The position numbers and the translations under genes were made by a program. A stretch of DNA of 56,906 nt. Origin: Amycolatopsis azurea DSM 43854 (GTDB taxonomy: Bacteria; Actinomycetota; Actinomycetes; Mycobacteriales; Pseudonocardiaceae). The first letter of the stretch is position 1; each line of letters opens with the position of its first letter. Below are positions 24,651 to 32,181 of this stretch, one piece after another. The stretch covers positions 1 through 56,906 of the forward strand of contig NZ_MUXN01000014.1 of NCBI RefSeq assembly GCF_001995215.1. The letters are read 5' to 3'. Under the pieces are notes generated by a model. The model saw nothing but the letters and a program-made list of their open reading frames with translations. It did not search any database and was not told the DNA's origin.

Positions 24651-26078
24651 TCAGTCCTCTTTCGGTTTCGCGGAAATGCCGTGCCCGAGTTCGCGGGCTT
24701 CGAGATGCCGTTGCTGGATCCGGTGCCCCTCGGCGCGGTCCGCCTCGGTCGGCTCGAGTGGGGTGTAGCCGTGGTCTTCCTGCCAGCGGGGAGGTTCCGT
24801 GCTGGAAGCGAGGGCCCAGGCCGCCTGTCGCGCGGCACCGACCGCGACGTACTCGGCGACCTCGGGGATGACGACCGGCACGCCGAACACGATCGGCGCG
24901 ACCGCGCGGACGGCGGCCGATTGCGCGCCACCGCCGATCAGGAGGACGCGGCGGACTTCGAGCCCCTGCTCGACCAGGGCGTCGAGACCGGCGGCGAGGC
25001 CGCACAGCATGCCTTCGACGGCGGCGCGGGCGAGGTTCTCGGGCGTCATGTTCGCGCGGTTCAGGCCGAAGAGCGTGCCCTTGGCGTCCGGGAGGTTCGG
25101 CGTCCGCTCACCGTCGAGATACGGAAGGAACGTGAGGCCACCGGAGCCGGGCGCGGCGGCGAGCGCCAGCTTGTCGAACTCCGCGAGCTCGACACCGAGC
25201 ATCGCGGACGTGGCCGTGAGGACGCGGGCGGCGTTGAGAGTGCAGGCCAGCGGGAGGAAACGGCCGGTGGCGTCGGCGAATCCGGCGACGATTCCGGACG
25301 AGTCCGCGCTCGCGGTCTCGGAGACACCGAAAACGGTTCCGCTGGTGCCCAGCGAGACCACGACGTCACCGGGCACGAGTTCGAGACCGAGCGCGGCGGC
25401 CATGTTGTCGCCTGTCCCGGCCGAGACGAGGATCCCGTCCGGGGTGTGGCCTGCGGTTTCGGCGGGGCCGATGACCTTGGGCAGTTCGGGAGTGCGCCCA
25501 CCGAAGGCGTGCGCGAGGAGGTCTTGGCGGTAGGTGCCGGTGGACGGCGAGAAGTAGCCGGTGCCGGAGGCGTCACCGCGGTCGGTGACCGGTTCGGCGT
25601 CCTGCCCCAGCAGCCGCCAGGTCAGCCAGTCGTGGGGCAGCAGCACGCGGGCGACGCGATCGGCCAGCTCGGGTTCGTTCTCCGCCATCCACCGCAGCTT
25701 CGTGACGGTGAAACTGGCGACCGGCAGCGAGCCGACGGACTTCGCCCAGTTCTCGGCGCCGAGTTCGCCGCCGAGGTCTTCGGCCGCCTTCGCGGACCGG
25801 GTGTCGTTCCACAGCAACGCGGGCCGGACCACCTCGCCCGCTTCGTCGAGGGTGACCATGCCGTGCTGCTGACCGCCGATGCCGATGGCGCCGACGCCGT
25901 CGAGCAGGCCGTCGGTGGCCTCGCGGAAGGCGTCCCACCACGCGGCGGGAGCGACTTCGGTGCCTTCGGGGTGCGAAGCGCGGCCGGTGCGGACGATCTC
26001 GCCGGTATCCGCGTCGCAGACGACGACCTTCGTCGACTGGGTCGACGAGTCGATTCCGGCGACCAGGTCAGATTTCAT
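24651..26078 (-). CDS. xylB: Xylulokinase-like FGGY carbohydrate kinase
   Basis: 475 residues. FGGY motifs: VAGIDSSTQSTKVVV (phosphate 1), GIGGQQHGMV, WNDTRS, DASGTGYF, VVSLGTSGTVFG and RVLLIGGGAQSAAVR (adenosine). The wording fits xylulokinase, which makes D-xylulose 5-phosphate for the pentose phosphate pathway, though other pentuloses or polyols cannot be excluded. It overlaps the DeoR regulator gene by 11 bases, and the ABC ATPase follows. No xylose isomerase gene is in the window. Confidence 0.87.
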   Translation of the reverse strand: MKSDLVAGIDSSTQSTKVVVCDADTGEIVRTGRASHPEGTEVAPAAWWDAFREATDGLLDGVGAIGIGGQQHGMVTLDEAGEVVRPALLWNDTRSAKAAEDLGGELGAENWAKSVGSLPVASFTVTKLRWMAENEPELADRVARVLLPHDWLTWRLLGQDAEPVTDRGDASGTGYFSPSTGTYRQDLLAHAFGGRTPELPKVIGPAETAGHTPDGILVSAGTGDNMAAALGLELVPGDVVVSLGTSGTVFGVSETASADSSGIVAGFADATGRFLPLACTLNAARVLTATSAMLGVELAEFDKLALAAAPGSGGLTFLPYLDGERTPNLPDAKGTLFGLNRANMTPENLARAAVEGMLCGLAAGLDALVEQGLEVRRVLLIGGGAQSAAVRAVAPIVFGVPVVIPEVAEYVAVGAARQAAWALASSTEPPRWQEDHGYTPLEPTEADRAEGHRIQQRHLEARELGHGISAKPKED

Positions 26079-26883
26079 ATTCCGGCCCTTCCGGGTCGCA
26101 TTCGACCTGCTCGATGGCCGTTCCGGCGTTCAGCGCGGCCTCGATCTCCTCGGTGGGCGTCAGATCGTCGGTGATCAGGAGGTCGTAGTCGCCGATGTCG
26201 CCGTGCGCGAAGGTGGCGGTGCGGCCGAACTTGGAGTTGTCGACGACCAGCACGTTGTGGCTCGCGGTGCGCAGCGCGGCCCGCTTGAGCGCGGCGTAGT
26301 CCTGGACCGGGTGGAACAGGCGGCCTACCGCGACCGCGGCGACCGAGACGAACGCGATGTCGGCGTGTGTGCGCTCGAGGAAGGCGAGGACGTCCGGGCC
26401 GGCGCACGAGTCGTACTCGTGGTGATAGCGGCCGCCCGCGAGCACGACCTCGACGCTCTTGGCCGGGCCGAGGATGCGGGCGGCTTCGAGCGAGTTGGTG
26501 ATGACGGTGAGGTCTTCGATCTGGCCAAGGCGGCGGACGAGCGGGAAGAGCGTCGTCGAGTCGTCGACGAAGACCGTCTGGCCGGAGTGGACGTGCGCCG
26601 CGGCTGCCTCGCCCAGCGTGTCCTTCGTGGCCTGGTTGAAGGTGTCGCGGAAGCGGGCGGCCGACTCCATGGTCGTCGCCGGGTAGGCCTCGACCTTGCC
26701 GCGGAGTTTGCGGAGGAGGCGGCGCTCGGCGAGGTCGTCGAGGTCGCGGTGCATCGTCATCAGGCTGACGCCGAACCGGGTGGTGAGGTCGTCGATGCGG
26801 GCCTCGCCGATGGCGATGACGTGGTCGAGGATCTCCTGGCGCCGGTGCTCGACGGCGGCGTCCGAAGGCCTGGTCTTAGACAT
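26068..26883 (-). CDS. DeoR-family sugar operon repressor
   Basis: 271 residues from the ATG at 26881-26883; a GTG three codons upstream is also possible. N-terminal HTH (IDDLTTRFGVSLMTMHRDL, about 30-50), then the DeoR sensor fold with VFVDDSTTLFPL, TVITNSL, LAGGRYHHEYDSCAGP and LVVDNSKFGR, which bind a phosphorylated sugar. It heads deoR-xylB-ATPase and overlaps xylB. A set of GAGTTA/TAACTC half-sites lies 90-115 bases upstream and is a likely autoregulatory operator. The usual sensor Gly-Thr-Thr reads DSTT. Confidence 0.88.
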   Translation of the reverse strand: MSKTRPSDAAVEHRRQEILDHVIAIGEARIDDLTTRFGVSLMTMHRDLDDLAERRLLRKLRGKVEAYPATTMESAARFRDTFNQATKDTLGEAAAAHVHSGQTVFVDDSTTLFPLVRRLGQIEDLTVITNSLEAARILGPAKSVEVVLAGGRYHHEYDSCAGPDVLAFLERTHADIAFVSVAAVAVGRLFHPVQDYAALKRAALRTASHNVLVVDNSKFGRTATFAHGDIGDYDLLITDDLTPTEEIEAALNAGTAIEQVECDPEGPEYEI

Positions 26884-26972
26884 GGGCGACACCGTTCACG
26901 ACCCGGACCATCACGGTCTCGGCGGGGTGGGTGTCGGCGCTCACACCTGCTTCTTACCAGATTATTCGCCCG

Positions 26973-26997
26973 GAGTTAACACGTAACTCGATAACTC
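26973..26997 (-). promoter_or_regulatory. Candidate DeoR operator: three GAGTTA half-sites
   Basis: GAGTTA, 5 bases, TAACTC, 2 bases, TAACTC. This gives an inverted pair and a direct pair of the same hexamer, in a locally AT-rich patch upstream of the deoR gene. DeoR proteins often bind such mixed repeats. Confidence 0.5.
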
Positions 26998-27030
26998 TCG
27001 CATTTCCCCTCACCTCCCCCTGGGGCCCGC

Positions 27031-27059
27031 CGACTTGCGTTTAGCCCCCTAATCGCGCT
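27031..27059. repeat. Modular palindrome, copy 19
   Basis: Left arm GACTTGCGTTTAG, spacer CCCC, right arm CTAATCGCGCTC. Confidence 0.86.
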
Positions 27060-27078
27060 CTGCGGGCGGGTGCCATCA

Positions 27079-27109
27079 GAGCCCGGTTAGGGGGCTAAAC
27101 GCAGGTCGG
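27079..27109. repeat. Modular palindrome, copy 20
   Basis: Left arm GCCCGGTTAG (variant), spacer GGGG, right arm CTAAACGCAGGTCG; ends 9 bases before the nnr stop. Confidence 0.83.
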
Positions 27110-27117
27110 GGCCCTGG

Positions 27118-28557
27118 TCAGGAGGCTGGGGAGAGAAGGGACCGGAGGGCGGCCGGGACGGCGGCGAGGATGCCGGACGCCGAGGTGGGGGCGCCGTCGG
27201 CGGCCAGCGACCCGGCGAGCGAGTGGACGTGCGCGGCGGCCCCGGCCGCCAGCCACGGATCGAGCCCGGCGGCGAGCAGCGCGCCGACCAGACCGGACAG
27301 CACGTCCCCCGAACCGGCCGTCGCGAGCCACGAGCCCCGCGGCGTGTTCACCAGCGCGCGCCCGTCCGGCGCCGCGACCACCGTGCAGTGCCCCTTCAAG
27401 AGCACGACGGCGTCGTACTTCCGCGCGGCCGACCGCGCCGCCGCGACCCGGTCCGCCCCCGGCGGCGAACCCATCAGCCGCTCGAACTCCCCCGCGTGCG
27501 GGGTCAGCACGAGCGGCGTGTCCGGATCCCGCGCGTCGAGCACGTCGGGCGATCGCGCGATGATCGTCGTCGCGTCGGCGTCCGCGCACACCGGCACGCC
27601 ACGCCCGAGCACGAACCGCAGCACGTCCCGCCCCTCGTTCCCGGTCCCGATCCCCGGCCCGACGACCCACGCCTGCACCCGGCCCGCGTCGGTCACCGAA
27701 CCCGTCGCGACGACCTCGGGCCAGCGCCCGCGCACCACGTCCGCGGCATGACCGGCGTACCGCACCAACCCGGACGTCGCCAGCGCCGCCGCACCGGCCG
27801 CGAGCACGGCCGCCCCCGGATACGTCGCGGATCCGGCGGCCACGCCGACCACACCCTGGCTGTACTTGTCGTCGCCCGGACCGGGCACCGGCCACGCGGC
27901 GGCGACATCCGCCGTATCGAGCCGTCGCAGGTCAGGGTCGCTGAGGCTCAGACCGATGTCCACCAGGGCGATCTCGCCGCAGGACGCGGGCGCGAGGGCG
28001 TGCACCGGTTTGAGCGCGCCGAAAGTGACCGTCCGGTCGGCGACGACCGCCGGACCGTCGACCGCGCCGGTGTCCGGGTCCACCCCGCTCGGCAGATCGA
28101 CGGCCAGCACCGGCGAACTCACGTGCTCCAGCAGCGCCGCGGCGTCCGCTCGCAAAGGACCTCGCGCCGAGATACCGACGATTCCGTCGAGGACGAGGTC
28201 CGCGCGCCTGATCCACTGTGGACCGTCCTCAACGGACACAACCTTGCCACCAGATCGCTTCAAGGCAGCCAAACCCGCACCGTGAGCGCGTTCGGGCTTC
28301 AGCAGGATCGCGGAGACGGCGACATTGCGACGACGCAGGAACGCGCCCGCCCAAAGGGCATCGCCGCCGTTGTTGCCCGACCCGACGAGCAGTGTCACCC
28401 GCCGTCCGGACACCGAACCCGTGTGCTCGGCCAGCATTTCGGCGGCGTGCACCGCCAGACCGAAAGCCGCGCGCCGCATGAGCTCGCCGTCGGGCGTGAC
28501 GGCGAGCAACCGGTCTTCCGCCGCGCGAATCCGTTCCGTGGTCCAGATTCCCTGCAC
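27118..28557 (-). CDS. nnr: Bifunctional NAD(P)HX epimerase/dehydratase
   Basis: 479 residues. The N-terminal YjeF-type epimerase (about 1-215) has LLVGSGNNGGDALWAG and VLDGIVGISARG. The C-terminal ADP-dependent dehydratase (about 225-479) has DDKYSQGVVGVAAGS, VVGPGIGT, LVLTPHAGEFERL, VLLKGHCTVV and TAGSGDVLSGLVG. It repairs hydrated NADH and NADPH back to the cofactors. It lies directly after glmS with a 15-base gap, the same order as in mycobacteria, so the two are probably co-transcribed. Confidence 0.95.
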   Translation of the reverse strand: MQGIWTTERIRAAEDRLLAVTPDGELMRRAAFGLAVHAAEMLAEHTGSVSGRRVTLLVGSGNNGGDALWAGAFLRRRNVAVSAILLKPERAHGAGLAALKRSGGKVVSVEDGPQWIRRADLVLDGIVGISARGPLRADAAALLEHVSSPVLAVDLPSGVDPDTGAVDGPAVVADRTVTFGALKPVHALAPASCGEIALVDIGLSLSDPDLRRLDTADVAAAWPVPGPGDDKYSQGVVGVAAGSATYPGAAVLAAGAAALATSGLVRYAGHAADVVRGRWPEVVATGSVTDAGRVQAWVVGPGIGTGNEGRDVLRFVLGRGVPVCADADATTIIARSPDVLDARDPDTPLVLTPHAGEFERLMGSPPGADRVAAARSAARKYDAVVLLKGHCTVVAAPDGRALVNTPRGSWLATAGSGDVLSGLVGALLAAGLDPWLAAGAAAHVHSLAGSLAADGAPTSASGILAAVPAALRSLLSPAS

Positions 28558-28572
28558 GACGCCTCCGGTCTG

Positions 28573-30435
28573 CTACTCGACGGTGACCGACTTCGCCAGG
28601 TTACGCGGCTTGTCGACGTCGTACCCGCGCGTGCGGGCGATCTCGGCGGCCAGCACCTGCAACGGAACGGTGGAGACCAGCGGCTGGAGCAGCGTCGGGA
28701 CGGCCGGGATCTCGATCAGCTCGTCGGCGAACGGGCGGACGGTCTCGTCGCCCTCCTCCGCGATCACGATCGTGCGGGCGCCGCGCGCCTGGATCTCGCT
28801 GATGTTCGACACCAGTTTCGAGTGCAGCACCGCGCGTCCCTTGGGCGACGGCATCACCACGACGACGGGCAGGCCTTCTTCGATCAGCGCGATCGGGCCG
28901 TGCTTGAGCTCGCCGGCGGCGAAACCCTCGGCGTGCATGTACGCCAGTTCCTTGAGCTTCAGCGCGCCTTCGAGGGCGACCGGGAAACCGACGTGACGGC
29001 CGAGGAACAGCACGGCCTTCGAATCGGCGATCCGGCGGCCGAGGTCGCGAACCTGGTCCACAGTGGACAGAACCTTCTGCACTGCGGCGGGCATGGCCTC
29101 GAGCTCGGCGAACTCGCGGGCGACCTCGTCCGGGTACTTGGTGCCGCGAGCCTGCGCGAGCGCCAGGCCGACCAGGTAGTTCGCCGCGATCTGCGCGAGG
29201 AACGCCTTGGTCGAGGCGACGCCGATCTCCGGACCGGCGTGCGTGTAGAGGACGGCGTCGGATTCGCGCGGGATCTGCGCGCCGTTGGTGTTGCAGACTG
29301 CCAGGACGCGGGCCTTCTGCTCGCGCGCGTGGCGGACGGCTTCGAGGGTGTCCGCGGTCTCGCCCGACTGGGAGACGGCGACGACCAGGGTCGCGCGGTC
29401 CAGCACCGGGTCGCGGTAGCGGAACTCGCTGGCCAGCTCGACCTCGACCGGGAGGCGGCACCAGTGCTCGATCGCGTACTTGGCGACGAGGCCCGAGTGG
29501 TACGCGGAACCACAGGCGACGACGAAGACCTTGTCGACGTCACGCAGGTCCTGGTCGGAGATGCGCTGCTCGTCGAGGATGATCCGGCCGCCGTCAAAGT
29601 GGCCGCGCAGCGTGTTGGCCAGCGCCTCCGGCTGCTCGTCGATCTCCTTGAGCATGAAGTACTCGTGGCCGCCCTTTTCCGCGGCCGAGAGGTCCCAGTC
29701 GACGGTGAACGGCTTGGCCTGGGCGGCGTCGCCGTGGAAGTCGGTGACCTCGTATCCCTCGCGGGTGATCACGACGAGCTGGTCCTGGCCGAGTTCGACG
29801 GCCTCGCGGGTGTGCTCGATGAACGCGGCGACGTCGGAAGCGACGAAGTGTTCACCCTCGCCGACGCCGACGACCAGCGGCGAGGAGCGGCGAGCGGCGA
29901 CGATGGTGTCCGGCTGGTCGGCGATGGTCACGACCAGGGTGAACGCGCCCTCAAGGCGGCGGCAGACCGCAGCGACGCTCGCCGGGAAGTCGCCCTTCGT
30001 GTCGCCCTCGGTGTAGGCGCGGGAGATCAGATGGGCGGCGGTCTCGGAGTCGGTGTCGCTCGCCATCTCGACGTTGTCGGCCTCGAGCTCGGCGCGCAGG
30101 GCGGCGAAGTTCTCGATGATGCCGTTGTGCACGACGGCGACGCGCTGGGAGGCGTCGCGGTGCGGGTGCGAGTTGCGGTCGATCGGGGCGCCGTGGGTGG
30201 CCCAGCGGGTGTGGCCCATCCCGGCGGTGCCGTAGAAGGCGTCCCTGCCGACGGTGTCGAGCTGGGTCTCCAGGTTGGCCAGGCGGCCCGCCTTGCGCTC
30301 GACGTTCAGCGCGCCGGAGCCGTCCAGAACGGCGACGCCCGCCGAGTCATAGCCGCGGTACTCCATCCGGCGAAGCCCGCCGATGACGACGTCCAGGGCC
30401 GGGCGGTGTCCTACGTATCCCACGATTCCACACAC
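28573..30435 (-). CDS. glmS: Glutamine-fructose-6-phosphate aminotransferase GlmS
   Basis: 620 residues. It starts MCGIVGYVGHRPAL with catalytic Cys2. A class II glutaminase domain (1-240, RWATHG) is followed by two SIS isomerase domains (about 290-420 and 460-600; VACGSAYHSGLVAKY, SQSGETADTL), and it ends PRNLAKSVTVE. It makes glucosamine 6-phosphate, the first step to UDP-GlcNAc. Full length with no anomaly. It pairs functionally with glmM 11 kb away; in mycobacteria the two are much closer, so the T7SS cassette block is inserted between them. Confidence 0.97.
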   Translation of the reverse strand: MCGIVGYVGHRPALDVVIGGLRRMEYRGYDSAGVAVLDGSGALNVERKAGRLANLETQLDTVGRDAFYGTAGMGHTRWATHGAPIDRNSHPHRDASQRVAVVHNGIIENFAALRAELEADNVEMASDTDSETAAHLISRAYTEGDTKGDFPASVAAVCRRLEGAFTLVVTIADQPDTIVAARRSSPLVVGVGEGEHFVASDVAAFIEHTREAVELGQDQLVVITREGYEVTDFHGDAAQAKPFTVDWDLSAAEKGGHEYFMLKEIDEQPEALANTLRGHFDGGRIILDEQRISDQDLRDVDKVFVVACGSAYHSGLVAKYAIEHWCRLPVEVELASEFRYRDPVLDRATLVVAVSQSGETADTLEAVRHAREQKARVLAVCNTNGAQIPRESDAVLYTHAGPEIGVASTKAFLAQIAANYLVGLALAQARGTKYPDEVAREFAELEAMPAAVQKVLSTVDQVRDLGRRIADSKAVLFLGRHVGFPVALEGALKLKELAYMHAEGFAAGELKHGPIALIEEGLPVVVVMPSPKGRAVLHSKLVSNISEIQARGARTIVIAEEGDETVRPFADELIEIPAVPTLLQPLVSTVPLQVLAAEIARTRGYDVDKPRNLAKSVTVE

Positions 30436-30484
30436 GGCCGCCAGCCTAACGACGGTAATCCGGCCCCTTCGCCCGGGCGGCGCG

Positions 30485-30512
30485 CACTTGCGTTTAGCGG
30501 GCTAAACGCGAC
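30485..30512. repeat. Modular palindrome, copy 21
   Basis: Left arm ACTTGCGTTTAG, spacer CGGG, right arm CTAAACGCGACG. In the divergent glmS/hydrolase region. Confidence 0.88.
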
Positions 30513-30564
30513 GCGTGGGGCGGCGCGCGGGCCGGACGGGGGTGCGGGCAGTAAGGTCACGAGC

Positions 30565-31389
30565 ATGGCCAGCAAGCCCAAACAGCTGCTCGCGGAGCTG
30601 TCCCACCCAGGTCCGCACGAGGTGCTTCGCGGCAACCTCGCCCTGGTCGGACTGCCCGGTGTCGTGTTCACGCCCCGTTCGGGGCTCGGTCTGCCCGCGA
30701 TCGCGTTCGGGCACGGCTGGCTTCAGCCCACCGGAAGCTACCGGCACCTGCTCCGGCACCTCGCGAGCTGGGGCATCGTCGCGGCGGCTCCCGCCACCCA
30801 GCGCGGACCGCTGCCGTCGCACCGGCTGCTGGCCGGCGACCTGCTCACCACTCTCGACCTGATCACGACGGTCCGCCTCGGACCGGACGGCATCAGCGTC
30901 GACCCGGCGAAGCTCGGCCTCGCGGGGCACTCGACGGGCGGCGGTTCGGCGGTGCTGGCCGCCGCGCAGGCCGCGGAGAACGATGATCGGCCGCGGATCC
31001 GCGCCGTCGCCACCATCACCCCCGCGCAGACGCTGCCGCCCGCGACGGTGTCGGCCCGGTCGGTGACCGTGCCCGGCCTGCATCTCGCGGCGGGCGAAGA
31101 CCTGGTCGCGCCGCCGGTCGGGCACGCCGAAGCCATCGCGGACGCGTGGGGTGGGCCGGTGCAGCTGCGGACGCTCGGGAAGTCGTCGCACCTCGGCGTC
31201 ACCGAGGGCAGGCACTGGAGCCAGCTGCTGCTGCACGGGAAGCCGCACCGCGGGACCCAGCAGCTGACGAGGGCGCTGTTCACCGCGTTCTTCCTCACCC
31301 ACCTGACGGGGACGACGAAGTACCAGCCCCTGCTGGACGCCGACGTCAAGCGCGCCCCGATCGCGGTCGCCGACGAACCCGCCGCCTGA
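30565..31389 (+). CDS. Alpha/beta hydrolase (dienelactone-hydrolase/chlorophyllase-like)
   Basis: 274 residues, ATG 30565. Features: PAIAFGHGWLQPTGSYRHL (oxyanion region), nucleophile elbow LGLAGHSTGGGSAV (Ser about 117), acid likely in LAAGEDLVAPP, His in GKSSHLGVTEG. There is no signal peptide. The GHSTGGG elbow and LPAIAFGHGW opening are shared with actinobacterial esterases of the dienelactone hydrolase and cutinase-like groups. Substrate unknown. Divergent from glmS and followed by four repeat copies. Confidence 0.83.
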   Translation: MASKPKQLLAELSHPGPHEVLRGNLALVGLPGVVFTPRSGLGLPAIAFGHGWLQPTGSYRHLLRHLASWGIVAAAPATQRGPLPSHRLLAGDLLTTLDLITTVRLGPDGISVDPAKLGLAGHSTGGGSAVLAAAQAAENDDRPRIRAVATITPAQTLPPATVSARSVTVPGLHLAAGEDLVAPPVGHAEAIADAWGGPVQLRTLGKSSHLGVTEGRHWSQLLLHGKPHRGTQQLTRALFTAFFLTHLTGTTKYQPLLDADVKRAPIAVADEPAA

Positions 31390-31415
31390 GCGCGTTTAGC
31401 CCGCTAAACGCGATC
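31390..31415. repeat. Modular palindrome, copy 22
   Basis: Left arm GCGCGTTTAG, spacer CCCG, right arm CTAAACGCGATC. It starts at the last base of the hydrolase stop codon. Confidence 0.88.
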
Positions 31416-31423
31416 TCGCCCAC

Positions 31424-31452
31424 CGGATCACGTTTAGCCCGCGAAAGTCGAC
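31424..31452. repeat. Modular palindrome, copy 23
   Basis: Left arm GGATCACGTTTAG, spacer CCCG, right arm CGAAAGTCGA. Confidence 0.85.
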
Positions 31453-31462
31453 ACCCTCGCCG

Positions 31463-31492
31463 CGTCGCGTTTCGCCCCCTAAACGCGACGCG
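31463..31492. repeat. Modular palindrome, copy 24
   Basis: Left arm GTCGCGTTTCG (core TTTCG variant), spacer CCCC, right arm CTAAACGCGACG. Confidence 0.83.
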
Positions 31493-31500
31493 CCCGAGCC

Positions 31501-31530
31501 GGATCGCGGTTAGCCCGCGAAAGTCGACGC
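31501..31530. repeat. Modular palindrome, copy 25
   Basis: Left arm GGATCGCGGTTAG, spacer CCCG, right arm CGAAAGTCGACG. Confidence 0.83.
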
Positions 31531-31549
31531 GGGCGAAGGGGCGAAAAGA

Positions 31550-31577
31550 AGGGCCCGGCTCTGGTGAGCCGGGCCCT
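31550..31577 (-). terminator. Hairpin after cassette A
   Basis: AGGGCCCGGCT pairs with AGCCGGGCCCT around CTGGTG, 19 bases past the last cassette A gene. In that direction it is followed by TTCTTTTCG, a fair T-tract. Confidence 0.75.
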
Positions 31578-31595
31578 GAAGTGCGGTCAAGCGGG

Positions 31596-32153
31596 TCAGT
31601 CGACCATCCACGAGTTGTTCGAGAAGTCGTCGTCGTCGAAACCCTTGTCGTCCCGGGCGTGACGCCCCCGGCGACGCGCAGGCGTACCGGACGCCCCAGG
31701 AGCTTCAGTCGCCGCAGCGGGCGGCGGGGGCGTCGGCGCCGCCGCGGGCGGGACGTCCACCGTCGCCGGCATCCCGGGCACGCCCGGCGCGACCGGGAGT
31801 GGCGGCGGAGGCGGGGGCGCGGGCCGCGAAGCGTCGGCACCCTGACGGGCACCGAACTCGGCGAACCGGGCGTCCGGCTTGTCGTCGTCCTCGATGTCGA
31901 AGCCGATCGTGTGGTTCCGGTCGGCGGTCGTCTTGCCGGTCAGCCAGCCGCCCGCCTCCTTGCTCCGCTTCCCCAGTTCCTGCATGTGGGCGGCGTACTT
32001 GTCGTGGACGGCGGCGTCCTTCTGCATGGTTTCCATCGCCTGCGCCTTGGCGTCGGCGAGGTGACGTTCCCGCAGCCCCCGCTGCTCCAACTGCTCCGTG
32101 ATGGCGGCGTCCTGCCTGGACATGGCGGCCGCCAGCCGGTCAACAGCGCTCAT
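31596..32153 (-). CDS. Cassette A third gene: coiled-coil / Pro-rich protein with acidic DDDDF tail
   Basis: 185 residues. Residues 1-75 are helical and likely coiled-coil (RLAAAMSRQDAAITEQLEQR), followed by KEAGGWLTG and GFDIEDDD, then a long Pro/Ala linker (about 108-155), a basic patch GRHAR and the end DDDDFSNNSWMVD. The cassette B protein at 37988 is homologous over AGGW, the GF-acidic segment and the DDDDF tail. The same tail type ends the protein at 46949 inside the ESX core. No signal peptide or membrane helix. Not a family I recognise; probably a cytoplasmic partner or type VII substrate. Third gene of a three-gene unit. Confidence 0.75.
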   Translation of the reverse strand: MSAVDRLAAAMSRQDAAITEQLEQRGLRERHLADAKAQAMETMQKDAAVHDKYAAHMQELGKRSKEAGGWLTGKTTADRNHTIGFDIEDDDKPDARFAEFGARQGADASRPAPPPPPPLPVAPGVPGMPATVDVPPAAAPTPPPPAAATEAPGASGTPARRRGRHARDDKGFDDDDFSNNSWMVD

Positions 32154-32181
32154 CGGTCCTCCCTCGTTCCCCGGCTACCGA

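Noticed and set aside
27223..30564. Long open frame on the + strand opposite nnr and glmS
   Set aside because: Antisense shadow in high-GC DNA: low-complexity Arg/Gly/Asp composition and no domains, while the opposite strand encodes clear enzymes. The same holds for + frames opposite groEL (3900-5645), the FAAL gene (35140-37050) and eccC (49246-52941).
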